DNA from: Chondromyces crocatus
GTDB taxonomy: Bacteria > Myxococcota_A > Polyangia > Polyangiales > Polyangiaceae
DNA length: 64,000 nt
Direction of reading: 5' to 3'
NCBI RefSeq assembly: GCF_001189295.1
Contig: NZ_CP012159.1
Span: 5,224,525 to 5,288,524, forward strand
Shown: positions 7,635-19,819 of the stretch, in pieces
Layout of the letters: each line of letters opens with the position of its first letter
Position numbering within the stretch: position 1 is the stretch's first letter
Position numbers and translations under genes: made by a program
The notes under the pieces: generated by a model
What the model was told of the DNA's origin: nothing
Database searches by the model: none
The model's input: the letters and a program-made list of their open reading frames with translations, nothing else

Positions 7635-8246
7635 ATGCGCCTCGGCATCCTTGGCCCGGCCCAGGGCGATCTGCCCGCCCTCGCTCGCGCGGCGCAGCGC
7701 CTCCTGGACGAGGCCCACGCGGACAAGGTGCTCTACATCTCCGACGATGACGCGCTCGACCAGGTGGTGGCGGGCTGGGCGCGCGGGCTGGTGGGGGCCG
7801 ATCCCTCCGAAGCGTCGCTGTTCGCACGGGCGTCCCGGTGCGCGGAGGCGGGGTCGGAGGCGATCGACGCCTTCGTGGTCTCGGAGAGCGCGCGGCTGCG
7901 GCTGCGGGTGCTGGCGAGCTTGCCGCCCGGGCAGCGGACGATCGAGATCCTCGACGGGCGGGTGGTGCTGTTCGTGTTCGACAAGGCCACGCTCGACGAG
8001 GAGGACATCCTGCCGGCGTCGGTGCTGGTGGTGGGCAAGAGCCCGACGCCCTTCATCCGGAAGGCAGGGGCGAGGACGTTCCTCGCGCCCGGGCCGATCG
8101 GGTCGCAGGATGGAGGGGCGGCGCTGCTCGATGATGGCGGTGGGGGGATGCGCATCGAGGTGATGAACCTGCGCGGTGCGGTGACGGCGCGCGAGGTGGT
8201 GGGGGCGCCGCATCAGAGCGCGAAGATGCGGGTTCAGGGGGGATAG
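7635..8246 (+). CDS. Conserved-looking hypothetical protein, metallophosphoesterase-like fold suspected
   Basis: 203 residues from ATG 7635, chosen because upstream codons overlap the divergent gene. The N-terminus (MRLGILGPAQGDLPALARAA) and the alternating strand/helix pattern recall YfcE-type phosphodiesterases. However, the metal ligands D-x-H, GD and GNH are missing, so catalysis by that chemistry is unlikely. The second half (IEILDGRVVLFVFDK, ASVLVVGKSP, IRKAGARTFLAPG) looks like the later strands of the same fold. It lies directly upstream of nadD, whose Shine-Dalgarno overlaps this stop codon, so the two are probably co-transcribed. I cannot assign a function. Confidence 0.7.
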   Translation: MRLGILGPAQGDLPALARAAQRLLDEAHADKVLYISDDDALDQVVAGWARGLVGADPSEASLFARASRCAEAGSEAIDAFVVSESARLRLRVLASLPPGQRTIEILDGRVVLFVFDKATLDEEDILPASVLVVGKSPTPFIRKAGARTFLAPGPIGSQDGGAALLDDGGGGMRIEVMNLRGAVTAREVVGAPHQSAKMRVQGG

Positions 8247-8254
8247 GAGTCGAG

Positions 8255-8881
8255 GTGGACGAGGTGGTGGCGCGTCCTGCGGAGGGCATCGGTGCGGCGC
8301 GGCGGGTGGCGATCTTCGGAGGGAGCTTCAACCCGCCGCACGTGTCGCACGTGCTGGCGGTGACGTACGCGCTGTCGGTGGCGCCCGTGGACGCGGTGGT
8401 GGTGGTCCCCGTGTTCCAGCATCCGTTCGCGAAGGAGCTGGTGCCTTACGAGGATCGGCTCGAGATGTGTCGGCTCGCGCTCGGGTGGATCCCGTCGGTG
8501 GAGGTATCGACGGTGGAGCGGGAGCTGGGCGGCGAGAGCTTGACGCTGCGGACGCTGGAGCACCTGGCGGCGGTGCACCCGGGGTGGTCGATGCGGCTCC
8601 TGGTGGGCGCCGACGTGCTGCCGGATCTGCCGAAGTGGCATCGGTTCGATCGCATCGCCGAGCTGGCGCCGCCGCTGGTGCTGGGGCGCGCGGGGATCGG
8701 GTCGGAGGGGGGCGCGGCGCATGGGCTGTCGGCCCCCGAGGCGGTGTTGCCCGAGGTGTCGAGCACCGAGGTGCGTCGTGCGCTGGCGGCCGGTGATCTG
8801 GAGGCGGTGCGCTGGCAGGTGCCGCGGGTGGTGCTGGAGTACGCGCTGGAGCGCGGGCTCTACGGTGTCGGGCGGGGATGA
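8255..8881 (+). CDS. nadD: Nicotinate-nucleotide adenylyltransferase
   Basis: 208 residues, normal for NadD, which adenylates nicotinate mononucleotide to deamido-NAD in NAD biosynthesis. The nucleotidyltransferase signature GGSFNPPHVSH lies near residue 22, the KWHRFDRI segment near the middle, and the C-terminal SSTEVR corresponds to the family ISSTxIR motif. GTG at 8255 is chosen because AGGAG (8245-8249) lies 5 nt upstream. This RBS overlaps the stop of the preceding gene, so translation is probably coupled. The gene ends in an ATGA overlap with the following oxidoreductase. Confidence 0.92.
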   Translation: MDEVVARPAEGIGAARRVAIFGGSFNPPHVSHVLAVTYALSVAPVDAVVVVPVFQHPFAKELVPYEDRLEMCRLALGWIPSVEVSTVERELGGESLTLRTLEHLAAVHPGWSMRLLVGADVLPDLPKWHRFDRIAELAPPLVLGRAGIGSEGGAAHGLSAPEAVLPEVSSTEVRRALAAGDLEAVRWQVPRVVLEYALERGLYGVGRG

Positions 8882-9966
8882 AAGCGAGAGCGAGCAAGGT
8901 GAGCGCAAGCAAGGCGAAGGCGTCCGGCGCGAAGGCGGCGGGGAGCAGGAAGACGGCGACCGGCGCGGGGAAAGCGGCGGGCAAGGGAAAGGCCGGCGGC
9001 ACCGGGAAGGCGGCCCGCAAGGGGAGCGCGCCCGGCAAGGCGAAGGGCGTCCGCAAGGTGAGCGCTTCCACCAAGGCGAAGGCCGGGAGCGACGTGAAAG
9101 CCTCTCGCGCCGCGGCGGTCCGCAAGGTCGGGGCGGGTCGCGCCGAGCCGGTGATCTTCATCTACGGTGGCGGCAAGGTGGGGCGCGGGCTCCAGCGGGC
9201 GCTGCGGGCCGTCGGGGTGTCGGCTGCGCTGCGGCCGGCCCGTCGTGGGCTCCCTCGGCGTCCGATCGATGCCGATCTGGTGATCGTGGCGCTCCGGGAT
9301 CGCGACATCGCGACGTGTGCGGAGGCGCTGCGGGCGCGAGGGTTGATCGGTCACCGGCGGTGTGCGGTGGTGCACTGCGCTGGTGCGCTGGGGCCCGAGG
9401 CGCTCGAGGCGGTGCGCAGCGAGCGGGTGGCCGTGGCGCAGATGCACCCGATGATCTCGTTCGCGTCCACGGTGTCGACGCCCGGGTTGCTGCGCGGTCA
9501 GCTCCACGTGGATGGTGACGCCTACGCGGTGCGGCTGTGTCGGGCGCTCGGGAAGCAGCTCGGGATGAGCCCGCGGACGATTCCAGGTCTGGATCGGGTG
9601 GCCTATCACGCGGCGGCAGGCATCGTCGCGAACGGTGCAGCGGCGCTCGCCGCAGGGGGCGTGGGGTTGCTCGAGCGAGCCGGGGTGGCGCGGGCGACGG
9701 CGGCGGCGATGCTGGGGCCGCTGCTGCGCACGGTCGCGGACAACGTGGAAGCGCTGGGGCTGCCCCAGGCGCTCACGGGGCCGGTGCGTCGAGGCGATGC
9801 GACGGGGGTTGCGCGGCACCTGGAGACGCTGCGGCGGCTCGCGCCGGAGCTGATCCCGCTGTACGAAGCGTCCGCGGCGATCCAGCTCCCGCTCGCGAGG
9901 GAGCTGGGCGAGGCGAAGGACGAGGCGTTCGACGCGGTGGAGGCGGCGCTTTCGGGCGCGTCCTGA
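8878..9966 (+). CDS. Rossmann-like/DUF2520 oxidoreductase with histone H1-like N-terminal tail
   Basis: 362 residues. Residues about 90-210 are a Rossmann-like NAD(P) domain (VIFIYGGGKVGRGL, ADLVIVALRDRDIATCA, VVHCAGALGPEAL, VAQMHPMISF). Residues 215-355 match the helical DUF2520 module (GLDRVAYHAAAGIVANGAAA, GPVRRGD), a pairing related to ketopantoate/6-phosphogluconate dehydrogenase folds. Residues 1-90 are an Ala/Lys/Gly/Ser-rich, strongly basic tail like bacterial histone H1 tails. ATG at 8878 overlaps the nadD stop (ATGA), which argues that the tail is really translated. Linkage to nadD hints at pyridine nucleotide use, but the substrate is unknown. Confidence 0.8.
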   Translation: MKARASKVSASKAKASGAKAAGSRKTATGAGKAAGKGKAGGTGKAARKGSAPGKAKGVRKVSASTKAKAGSDVKASRAAAVRKVGAGRAEPVIFIYGGGKVGRGLQRALRAVGVSAALRPARRGLPRRPIDADLVIVALRDRDIATCAEALRARGLIGHRRCAVVHCAGALGPEALEAVRSERVAVAQMHPMISFASTVSTPGLLRGQLHVDGDAYAVRLCRALGKQLGMSPRTIPGLDRVAYHAAAGIVANGAAALAAGGVGLLERAGVARATAAAMLGPLLRTVADNVEALGLPQALTGPVRRGDATGVARHLETLRRLAPELIPLYEASAAIQLPLARELGEAKDEAFDAVEAALSGAS

Positions 9967-9986
9967 AGTACCGGAAGAGAGCGCGG

Positions 9987-10006
9987 GGCGCTTTCGGGCG
10001 CTCCAG
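9987..10006 (+). terminator. Weak hairpin behind the nadD cluster
   Basis: GGGGCGC and GCGCTCC around a short TTTCGG loop can pair with one wobble, 21 bp after the stop codon at 9966. No T-run follows. The rest of 9967-10223 shows only three AGGCCGT direct repeats and no clear promoter. Confidence 0.25.
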
Positions 10007-10223
10007 CCGCGTGCGGACGCTTCCAGCGGAGGGAGGCCGTGGCGAGGCCGTAGCAAGGCCGTGAGGAGCGCCGGCATGATGGAAATGCAGCCGAATTCTT
10101 GTCGCGCCCGGTCGCGGTTTTTCTTGTGGCTGCAACTCTTTTCGAGGCGCGGCGGCGCTCCGAAAAAAGGCGTCACGCTTCCATAGACGGGCGAGGTTCG
10201 AGGCAGGTAGCCTGGGAGGCGCC

Positions 10224-13808
<3,585 letters not shown>

Positions 13809-13810
13809 CC

Positions 13811-14176
13811 ATGAGCGGTTGGAGGAGAGGGTGTGGTTCGGTGAAGCCAGCGCTCGCGCTCGTGCTTGCGACGATGCTGGGTGGCTGTGCTTTCCAGCCG
13901 CTGGACTCCGAGGAGATGGACCTGCTCCTGGGCGAGGAGCTGAGCGAGCTCGGTGTATCCCCGGAGGAGGAAGGTGATGCGCTGGTGGGGGGGACCCTGT
14001 CCCCCACGCCAGAGCAGGTGACCGATCCGAACCCGAACCCGTGGAAGGATCTGACGCTTCCCACCAGGATCCAGTTCGATCCGAACCCTACGCCCTGGGA
14101 GCCAGGCGGCTCGTCGACGCCCACGACCGAGCCTCCGACGTCCACGCCTTCGAACTCCTCCAACAAGAAGCGCTGA
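13811..14176 (+). CDS. Small putative lipoprotein with DPNPxPW repeats
   Basis: 121 residues. The N-terminus is a lipoprotein signal (basic start, ALALVLATMLGGC lipobox with Cys near 25), so it should be lipidated and exported. The mature part is acidic and then low complexity: DPNPNPW and DPNPTPW appear 23 residues apart, followed by a Pro/Thr/Ser tail ending in NKKR. ATG 13811 lies 2 nt after the stop of the sigma-54 activator, so expression is probably coupled, and the lipoprotein could be an envelope partner of that regulator. No known family is recognised. Confidence 0.75.
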   Translation: MSGWRRGCGSVKPALALVLATMLGGCAFQPLDSEEMDLLLGEELSELGVSPEEEGDALVGGTLSPTPEQVTDPNPNPWKDLTLPTRIQFDPNPTPWEPGGSSTPTTEPPTSTPSNSSNKKR

Positions 14177-14199
14177 ACGCCTCGAGCGGGTCGAGGAGG

Positions 14200-14216
14200 C
14201 ACCGCGCCACGCGGTG
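14200..14216 (+). terminator. Short hairpin between lipoprotein and kinase genes
   Basis: CACCGCG (14200-14206) and CGCGGTG (14210-14216) form a perfect 7-bp stem with a 3-nt loop, 24 bp after the lipoprotein stop. There is no T-run, so it may be an operator or a weak terminator. Confidence 0.3.
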
Positions 14217-14282
14217 ACCTGATCCGCTCGTCTCTCGTCCTCGCCTCCCACGCCCGCGGGTTCTCTGCGCTACGCTGACGGC

Positions 14283-16487
14283 GTGCCGCCCCTCGGCTTC
14301 GATCTTCGCACCCGGACCGCCCTGGTCTGCGGATTCCTGGCGCTCGTCATCGCTGCGTCGATCCTGCTCCGGGGTCATGTCCGGAAGGTGCACCTCTTCT
14401 TCGCGGCGTTCGCGGCGGACATCGGGCTCTGGTACCTCGCCCAGTTCTTCTTCGGGTTCTTCCAGGCCTCCATCTGGGAGCGGTTCACCGGCCTGCTCGC
14501 GGTGCTGCTGCCGCAGTTCGCGCTTCATCTGTTCGACGCGATGATCCCCCACGAGGGCAACCGGCCGTCGCGCCTGCTCCGGGTGGCGCACGTGCTCGCG
14601 ATCCCGCTCTCGGTGCTGGTGTTGATCCGCTGGGAGGCGGGCTCCTGGCCCGACTGGATCGCGCGCATCGGCGTGTTCCTGTACGTCTTCACCCTGCTCA
14701 CGTGCGGGCTGTACACGCTGGGGCAACGGGGCAAGCGGAGTCCCTCGCGGGCGACACAGCGCAGGGTGAGATTCCTGGTGGTCATCGGCGCGCTCGCCGG
14801 GCTCGCCAGCGTGGCGGATTTCGCCTGGTTCTTGCGCGCGCAGCTGCCACCCGTGGGCGCGGCGCTCTCCATCGTCTTCCTCTTCGTGCTGGCGCAGGCG
14901 CTCCGCCACGATCGGTTGCTCGACGTCTACGAGATGCTGGCGCGTCTGCTCATCGCCACGGCCGTGGCGTTCCTGATCGCGCTGATCTTCTACATCGTGC
15001 TCACGTTCCTCGGTGGCTACAACACGATGTACCTGAACGCCGTACTCGCGGCGATCGTGATCCTGGTCCTCTCCGATCCGCTGCAAGCGCGTGTGGAAGA
15101 GCAGATCCAGCGTCTGTTCTTCCGTGAGCGTGTCGACCTCGAGCGGAGCTTGGCGGAGGCGAAGAAGCGGCTGGTCCACACGCTCGAGGTCGACGAGATG
15201 GGCGCGATCGTCATGTCGGCGCTGGAGCAGTCGCGGCGGGTCACCGCGGCGGCGCTGTACCTGCACGATCAAGACGGCACCGGCTTCAACAGCCTGGCGT
15301 CCCTCGGGCCTCGCTCACCGGACAGGATCGAGGTGGCCACGGCGCGAGCGCTGCTGGAGCGGTTGGACCGAGGATCGGTCGTGCTGGAGACGCTGGAGCG
15401 GGAGGCGCGCGAGGCCCGGGAGCGCGGGAACGTCAACGGGGCCGATCAGGCGGTGCTCGCGGCCGCGGACGTGCTCGGGAGCCTGCGATCCGCGGTCGTG
15501 CTCTCGGTGCGGGACGAGGAGGGTGAGCTCATCGGTCTGCTCGTCGTCGCCGACACGCGCGTGCGTGACGCCTTCTCACCCGAGGAGATCTCCCTGCTGG
15601 AGACGATCGCCGCACAGATCGGGGTCGTGATCGAGAACAGCCGGCTCTACGATCAGATGAAGGAGCGTGACAGGCTCGCGCTGCTCGGGCAGATGGCCGC
15701 CGGGATCGCTCACGAGATCCGGAACCCCCTGGGCGCGATCAAGGGGGCGGCGCAGCTGCTCGCCGATCCGGTGACCGAGGCACACCCCGATCCCTCGTCG
15801 CGCGAGTTTCTGGGGATCATCCTCGAGGAGGTGGATCGTCTCGATCGGGTGGTGCGCTCGGTGCTCGACCTGGCGCGTCCTGCGCAGGACACGGTCGGCC
15901 CGACGGACGTCAACGCGGTGGTGCGTCGAACGCTGCAGGTGCTCTCGACGGAGCGGCAGAGCGACGATCTGGTCATCGATGCGGTGCTCGATCCTGCGCT
16001 GCCGCGGGTGGTGATCGATCCGGAGCAGCTGCGGCAGGTGCTGATGAACCTCTTCCGCAACGCGATCCAGGCGATGAAGGGGCGCGGCAAGGTGGTGGTG
16101 AGCTCGCGGGTGCGCTTCGGGCGAGGGACGCGCTCGGGCTCGGGCTCGGCGGACGAGCCGTTCGTGGAGCTGACCGTGGCCGACAACGGGCCCGGGATCT
16201 CGCAGAAGGTGCTGGAGAACATCTTCCTGCCGTTCTTCACCACGAAGGAGAAGGGGACGGGCCTGGGGCTGGCCATCAGCCAGCGCATCGTCCAGGGGGC
16301 GGGTGGGCGCATCGAGGTCCGCTCTTACGAGGGGAAAGGGAGCACGTTCGCGGTGATCTTCCCGGCGGTGACCGACGCACTGGGGACGCCGTCGCCTGGC
16401 CCCACGGCGAGCGCTGCGTCCGACGCGACGAGCACGCCACGGGTGCTTCCACCGCCGGAGTCGTCGGCGTCGGGGATCTCGGTTTGA
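14283..16487 (+). CDS. Membrane sensor histidine kinase (GAF, HisKA, HATPase)
   Basis: 734 residues, GTG start at 14283. The first 270 residues contain about eight membrane segments, so sensing is likely membrane-embedded. A GAF-like domain follows at about 320-465. The dimerisation/phosphorylation segment carries the H-box GIAHEIRNPLGAIKG (His near 476). The ATPase domain shows the N-box NLFRNAIQAM (~590), DNGPGI and KGTGLGLAI (~658). The arrangement is NtrB/AtoS-like, a class that often partners sigma-54 activators. No response regulator with a receiver is adjacent, and the upstream sigma-54 activator has no receiver, so a phosphotransfer partner must be elsewhere. The Ser/Pro tail after 705 is probably disordered. 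Confidence 0.9.
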   Translation: MPPLGFDLRTRTALVCGFLALVIAASILLRGHVRKVHLFFAAFAADIGLWYLAQFFFGFFQASIWERFTGLLAVLLPQFALHLFDAMIPHEGNRPSRLLRVAHVLAIPLSVLVLIRWEAGSWPDWIARIGVFLYVFTLLTCGLYTLGQRGKRSPSRATQRRVRFLVVIGALAGLASVADFAWFLRAQLPPVGAALSIVFLFVLAQALRHDRLLDVYEMLARLLIATAVAFLIALIFYIVLTFLGGYNTMYLNAVLAAIVILVLSDPLQARVEEQIQRLFFRERVDLERSLAEAKKRLVHTLEVDEMGAIVMSALEQSRRVTAAALYLHDQDGTGFNSLASLGPRSPDRIEVATARALLERLDRGSVVLETLEREAREARERGNVNGADQAVLAAADVLGSLRSAVVLSVRDEEGELIGLLVVADTRVRDAFSPEEISLLETIAAQIGVVIENSRLYDQMKERDRLALLGQMAAGIAHEIRNPLGAIKGAAQLLADPVTEAHPDPSSREFLGIILEEVDRLDRVVRSVLDLARPAQDTVGPTDVNAVVRRTLQVLSTERQSDDLVIDAVLDPALPRVVIDPEQLRQVLMNLFRNAIQAMKGRGKVVVSSRVRFGRGTRSGSGSADEPFVELTVADNGPGISQKVLENIFLPFFTTKEKGTGLGLAISQRIVQGAGGRIEVRSYEGKGSTFAVIFPAVTDALGTPSPGPTASAASDATSTPRVLPPPESSASGISV

Positions 16488-16503
16488 CGTGCAGTGAGGA
16501 GGG

Positions 16504-16536
16504 CAGGGCGACCGGGATCAGCGTCCCGGTGCCCTG
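16504..16536. terminator. Bidirectional hairpin between convergent kinase and fhs genes
   Basis: CAGGGC and ACCGGGA (16504-16517, one bulged G) pair with TCCCGGT and GCCCTG (16524-16536) across a 6-nt loop, 13 base pairs in all. It lies in the 65-bp gap between two converging stops and could serve both transcripts. It has no T-run on either side. Confidence 0.55.
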
Positions 16537-16552
16537 GTGGTGGGGAGAGGGC

Positions 16553-18244
16553 TCAGTCGTCGTTCTGCATCAAGCCGCGGATCCGGCCATCCGGGAGGAG
16601 CTTCACCCGTAGCGCGGCCGGCTCCTTGGGGAGGCCGGGCATGGTCATCATGTCGCCGGTCAGCGCGACGACGAAGCCTGCGCCAGCGCTGAGCCTCAGC
16701 TCGCGCACGTTGACGTGGAAGCCGCGGGGGCGTCCGTGGACGTGGGGGTCGTCGGTGAGGGAGAGCTGCGTCTTCGCCATGCACACCGGCAGCTTCTCGC
16801 CCCCGAGCGCTTCGATCCGCGCTCTGTCCTTCTCCGCGCCGTGGCTCAGCGTGATGTCGTCGGCGCCGTACACCACGCGAGCGATCTTCCGGATCTTCTC
16901 GTCGAGCGGATCGCTGAGTTCGTAGGCGAAGCGTGGGTTGGGAGGGGCCTTGTCGGTGGCTTCGGCCGCCTCGGCGACGGCGGCCGCGAGATCCAGAGCC
17001 CCCTCGCCGCCGCGCGCGAACCCCTCGCAGCGGGACATGCGTACGTTGCGCTGCTGGAGGGCGCTCTCCACGGCCGTGAGTTCCTCGGCAGTGTCGTTGG
17101 GGAAGACGTTGATCGCCACCACGACGGGGAGGCCGAAGAAGGTGGCCGTCTCCAGGTGCTTCGTGAGGTGATCGATGCCTCGCGCGAGCGCCTGAGCGTC
17201 TGGCTCTCCAGCGCGCTTCACGGGCGCGCCGCCGTGCATCTTCAAGGCCCGAAGGGTCGCCACCAGCACCAGCACGCGCGGCCAGATGCCAGCGGCGCGG
17301 CACTTGATGTCGAGGAACTTCTCGCCGCCGAGGTCGAAGCCGAAGCCGCCTTCGGTCACCACGATGTCGGAGTGCCGCGCGCCCAGGCGGGTCGCGAGGA
17401 GGGAGCTACACCCGTGCGCGATGTTCGCGAAGGGACCGGCGTGGACGAGGGCGGGCCCTCCCTCGGCGGTCTGGACCAGGTTCGGCTTGAGGGCGTCACG
17501 CAGCAGCGCAGTCATCGCCGCGGAGGCGCCCACATCGGCGGCCGTGACGGGAGCGCCGCCGAGGGAGGTGCCGACGACGATGCGGCCGAGCCGCTCCTCC
17601 AGATCGGCATAGCCCGACGCGAGGGCCACGATGGCCATCACCTCGCTCGCCGCGGTGATGTCGAACCGGTCTTGCCGGGGGACACCGTCGGTCTTGTGGC
17701 CCAGGCCCAGGACCACGTGGCGCAGTGCGCGGTCGTTCATGTCGAGGGCGCGTCCCCAGGTGATCCGGCGCGGATCGAGGGGGCCCTTGTCACCGCAGGG
17801 CACGCCGAAATGACAGGCGTTGTCCGCCATCGCGGAGAGGAGATTGTGCGCTGCGGTGATGGCGTGCAGGTCGCCGGTGAAGTGCAAGTTGATGTCGTCG
17901 GCGGGGACCAGCGTGGCGCGTCCGCCGCCCGTACCGCCTCCTTTGACGCCGAACACGGGGCCGAGCGAGGGTTCGCGTAGACAGAGCGCGACGCGCTTGC
18001 CGAGGCGGCGCAAGCCCATCGCCAGGCCGACCGAGGTGGTCGTCTTGCCTTCGCCCGCCGGGGTCGGGTTGATCGCGGACACGAGCACGACGCGGCCTGC
18101 GCCATCCTGGGGATGAGCGAGGGCTGCGAGATCGATCTTGGCCTTTCCGCGGCCGTACACCTCGACGTATTCCTCGGGGATGCCCAGCTCGCTGGCGACA
18201 TCCTGGATGCGCTGAGGGGAGAACAAGCGGGTGCTGGTCGACAT
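16553..18244 (-). CDS. fhs: Formate--tetrahydrofolate ligase
   Basis: 563 residues, usual size. It makes 10-formyl-THF from formate, THF and ATP in one-carbon metabolism. The P-loop-like TPAGEGKTTTSVGLAMGL lies near residue 50. REPSLGPVFGVKGG, the ADDINLHFTGD segment, EGGFGFDLGGEKF and the closing TGDMMTMPGLPKEPAA are family signatures. ATG 18244 is chosen over upstream codons because AAGGAGG precedes it and the protein then begins as in homologues; a longer reading would overlap the next gene. It lies 40 bp downstream of kdd, so the two may form one operon. Confidence 0.95.
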   Translation of the reverse strand: MSTSTRLFSPQRIQDVASELGIPEEYVEVYGRGKAKIDLAALAHPQDGAGRVVLVSAINPTPAGEGKTTTSVGLAMGLRRLGKRVALCLREPSLGPVFGVKGGGTGGGRATLVPADDINLHFTGDLHAITAAHNLLSAMADNACHFGVPCGDKGPLDPRRITWGRALDMNDRALRHVVLGLGHKTDGVPRQDRFDITAASEVMAIVALASGYADLEERLGRIVVGTSLGGAPVTAADVGASAAMTALLRDALKPNLVQTAEGGPALVHAGPFANIAHGCSSLLATRLGARHSDIVVTEGGFGFDLGGEKFLDIKCRAAGIWPRVLVLVATLRALKMHGGAPVKRAGEPDAQALARGIDHLTKHLETATFFGLPVVVAINVFPNDTAEELTAVESALQQRNVRMSRCEGFARGGEGALDLAAAVAEAAEATDKAPPNPRFAYELSDPLDEKIRKIARVVYGADDITLSHGAEKDRARIEALGGEKLPVCMAKTQLSLTDDPHVHGRPRGFHVNVRELRLSAGAGFVVALTGDMMTMPGLPKEPAALRVKLLPDGRIRGLMQNDD

Positions 18245-18284
18245 GCTTCCTCCTTGGTGTTGCGTTCTCTCGGGGGTCTTCGGA

Positions 18285-19361
18285 TCAGCCATACCGTGCA
18301 GCGAGCAGCTCGCGCAGGGCGGGTAGGCCGCGGACGAGGTCGAGGGTGTGGTCGGCGTGGCCATGGGCGTAGCCGTTGCCGATGAAGAGGTCCACGTCCC
18401 TGCCGATGCCTTCTGCGCCCAGCGCGGTGGCGGTGAAGCTGGTGCTCATGGCGAAGTAGTAGACCTTGCCGCGGTCGCGTGTGCCGACGATCGCGGACAG
18501 CTCGACGCCGCCGACATTGACGCAGGACAGCGTGAGATCGGCGCCGGCGCCTCCGGTGAGGGGGAGGATGGCGTCTCGCACGGCGAGCGGATCGCGGGCG
18601 TCGACGACCGCCACCGCATCACAGATGCCGAGGGCACGCAGGTCGTCGGCGAAGGCTGCCGAGGACTCGAGCCCGATGACCCGCCCCTCGGGGCCTACCC
18701 GCCGTCGGGCTTCGGCCGCGCAGAGCAGGCCGGATTTGCCGCCCGCGCCGAGCACGGCGACGGCATCGCCGGGGCCCGCGAGGCGGGCCACCTGGGGGGC
18801 CGCGCCGGCCACGTCGAGGAGGGCGAGGGCGAGGCGCTCCGGCATGTCGGATGGCATCCGTGCGAGGGGCGCCGACAGGAAAAGGATGGCGGTGCCCTCC
18901 ACGTCGACCTGTGCCGAGGCGGCACGAACGGCCTTGATGCGCTTCAGCGCGAGGGGCGTCAGGGAGAGGGAGGCCAGGGTGGCGATCCGATCGCCCACGG
19001 AGAAGCCGCGGCTTCGCGCCAGCGCACCGACGCTCCGGATGGTGCCGAGCAGCATGCCGCCGGAGCCGGTCACGGGGTTGTGCTGCTTCCCGCGCCTCGA
19101 GACGGTCTCCTGGATGAGGCGAACCACCCCGTCCAGGTCCCCACCGGAGGCCTCCTCCATCTGACGGAAGCTGGCCGCGTCGATGTTGAGGGTCTCCACA
19201 TCGACGACGATCTCGGTGGAGAACTCGCGGTCGATGTCGGCGTCCAGCCGTTCGGCAGGCTGGGGCATGGCGCCGGGGGGGCTGAGCACGCGGTGGGTGC
19301 CCAGCGGATCGCCGGCCTGCGGGGTCGAGCCAGGGGGAGGGGAGGTTTGCTCGTGGTTCAC
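18285..19361 (-). CDS. kdd: L-erythro-3,5-diaminohexanoate dehydrogenase
   Basis: About 358 residues. The enzyme oxidatively deaminates 3,5-diaminohexanoate to 5-amino-3-oxohexanoate with NAD in anaerobic lysine degradation. Recognised from the family-specific layout: GTHRVLSPPGAMPQPAERLD near the start, NIDAASFRQMEE, NPVTGSGGMLLGT, the NAD-binding VLGAGGKSGLLCAAEA, SCVNVGG and the closing NGYAHGHADHTLDLVR. GTG 19361 (VNHEQ...) is preferred because homologues start just before GTHRV; an in-frame ATG at 19442 would add a 27-residue Arg-rich extension. The aminomutases and the ketoacid-cleaving enzyme Kce of the pathway are not in this window. Confidence 0.9.
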   Translation of the reverse strand: MNHEQTSPPPGSTPQAGDPLGTHRVLSPPGAMPQPAERLDADIDREFSTEIVVDVETLNIDAASFRQMEEASGGDLDGVVRLIQETVSRRGKQHNPVTGSGGMLLGTIRSVGALARSRGFSVGDRIATLASLSLTPLALKRIKAVRAASAQVDVEGTAILFLSAPLARMPSDMPERLALALLDVAGAAPQVARLAGPGDAVAVLGAGGKSGLLCAAEARRRVGPEGRVIGLESSAAFADDLRALGICDAVAVVDARDPLAVRDAILPLTGGAGADLTLSCVNVGGVELSAIVGTRDRGKVYYFAMSTSFTATALGAEGIGRDVDLFIGNGYAHGHADHTLDLVRGLPALRELLAARYG

Positions 19362-19819
19362 GTCGGCCCGATTAGCACGAGCCCGGGTCGGCACGGGCCC
19401 AGGTCGGCAACGGCGCTGGCGGGCACACGCTCCAGCGGACACGAGCCAGGTCCGAGGGAGAGGACCCGTGCGAGAGCGAAGACGCGGCGTGCGTGGGGAG
19501 GGGAGATGAGGTGACAGGCGTGGCGGTGGTGGAGGTGGAGGCGTAGAGGGGCGATGAATGGGAAGGAGAGATGGTGGGAGCGTTTCTAGGGGCTTTCCCG
19601 ATAGCGTCCGCGGTCAACCTGGGCTCTCCGGCGAGGCTTCCGAGAGACGAGGTGCCTCCGGGTCCGGGAAGGGGTCGTGTGGAGACCGCTGTAGAAGGCT
19701 CTAATTGACGTAAATGACGGCATCCTGCCGACGAGCGCTTGACCTTCTTCGCCACGCGAAACTAGACTCTCAGCCTTGCTGGCGTTCGCGTAGCGCGACG
19801 AAGCTCCTCGCTCTCTCCG
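19362..19819. other. Intergenic region upstream of kdd and the FHA gene
   Basis: 458 bp between divergent genes. Apart from the promoter-like pair at 19739-19768 and a possible kdd N-terminal extension up to 19442, I see no gene, repeat or strong hairpin. The right half is less GC-rich than its surroundings (AATTGACGTAAATGAC near 19703), as expected for a promoter region. Confidence 0.4.
19739..19768 (+). promoter_or_regulatory. Candidate sigma-70 promoter of the FHA-DUF4388 gene
   Basis: TTGACC at 19739-19744 and TAGACT at 19763-19768 are 18 bp apart (5/6 and 4/6 matches). The expected start near 19775 leaves a leader of about 45 nt before ATG 19820. It is the best promoter match I found in the window. 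Confidence 0.5.

Noticed and set aside
18245-18364. N-terminal 40-residue extension of Fhs
   Set aside because: It overlaps the kdd 3' end. A perfect RBS precedes ATG 18244 and homologues begin there.
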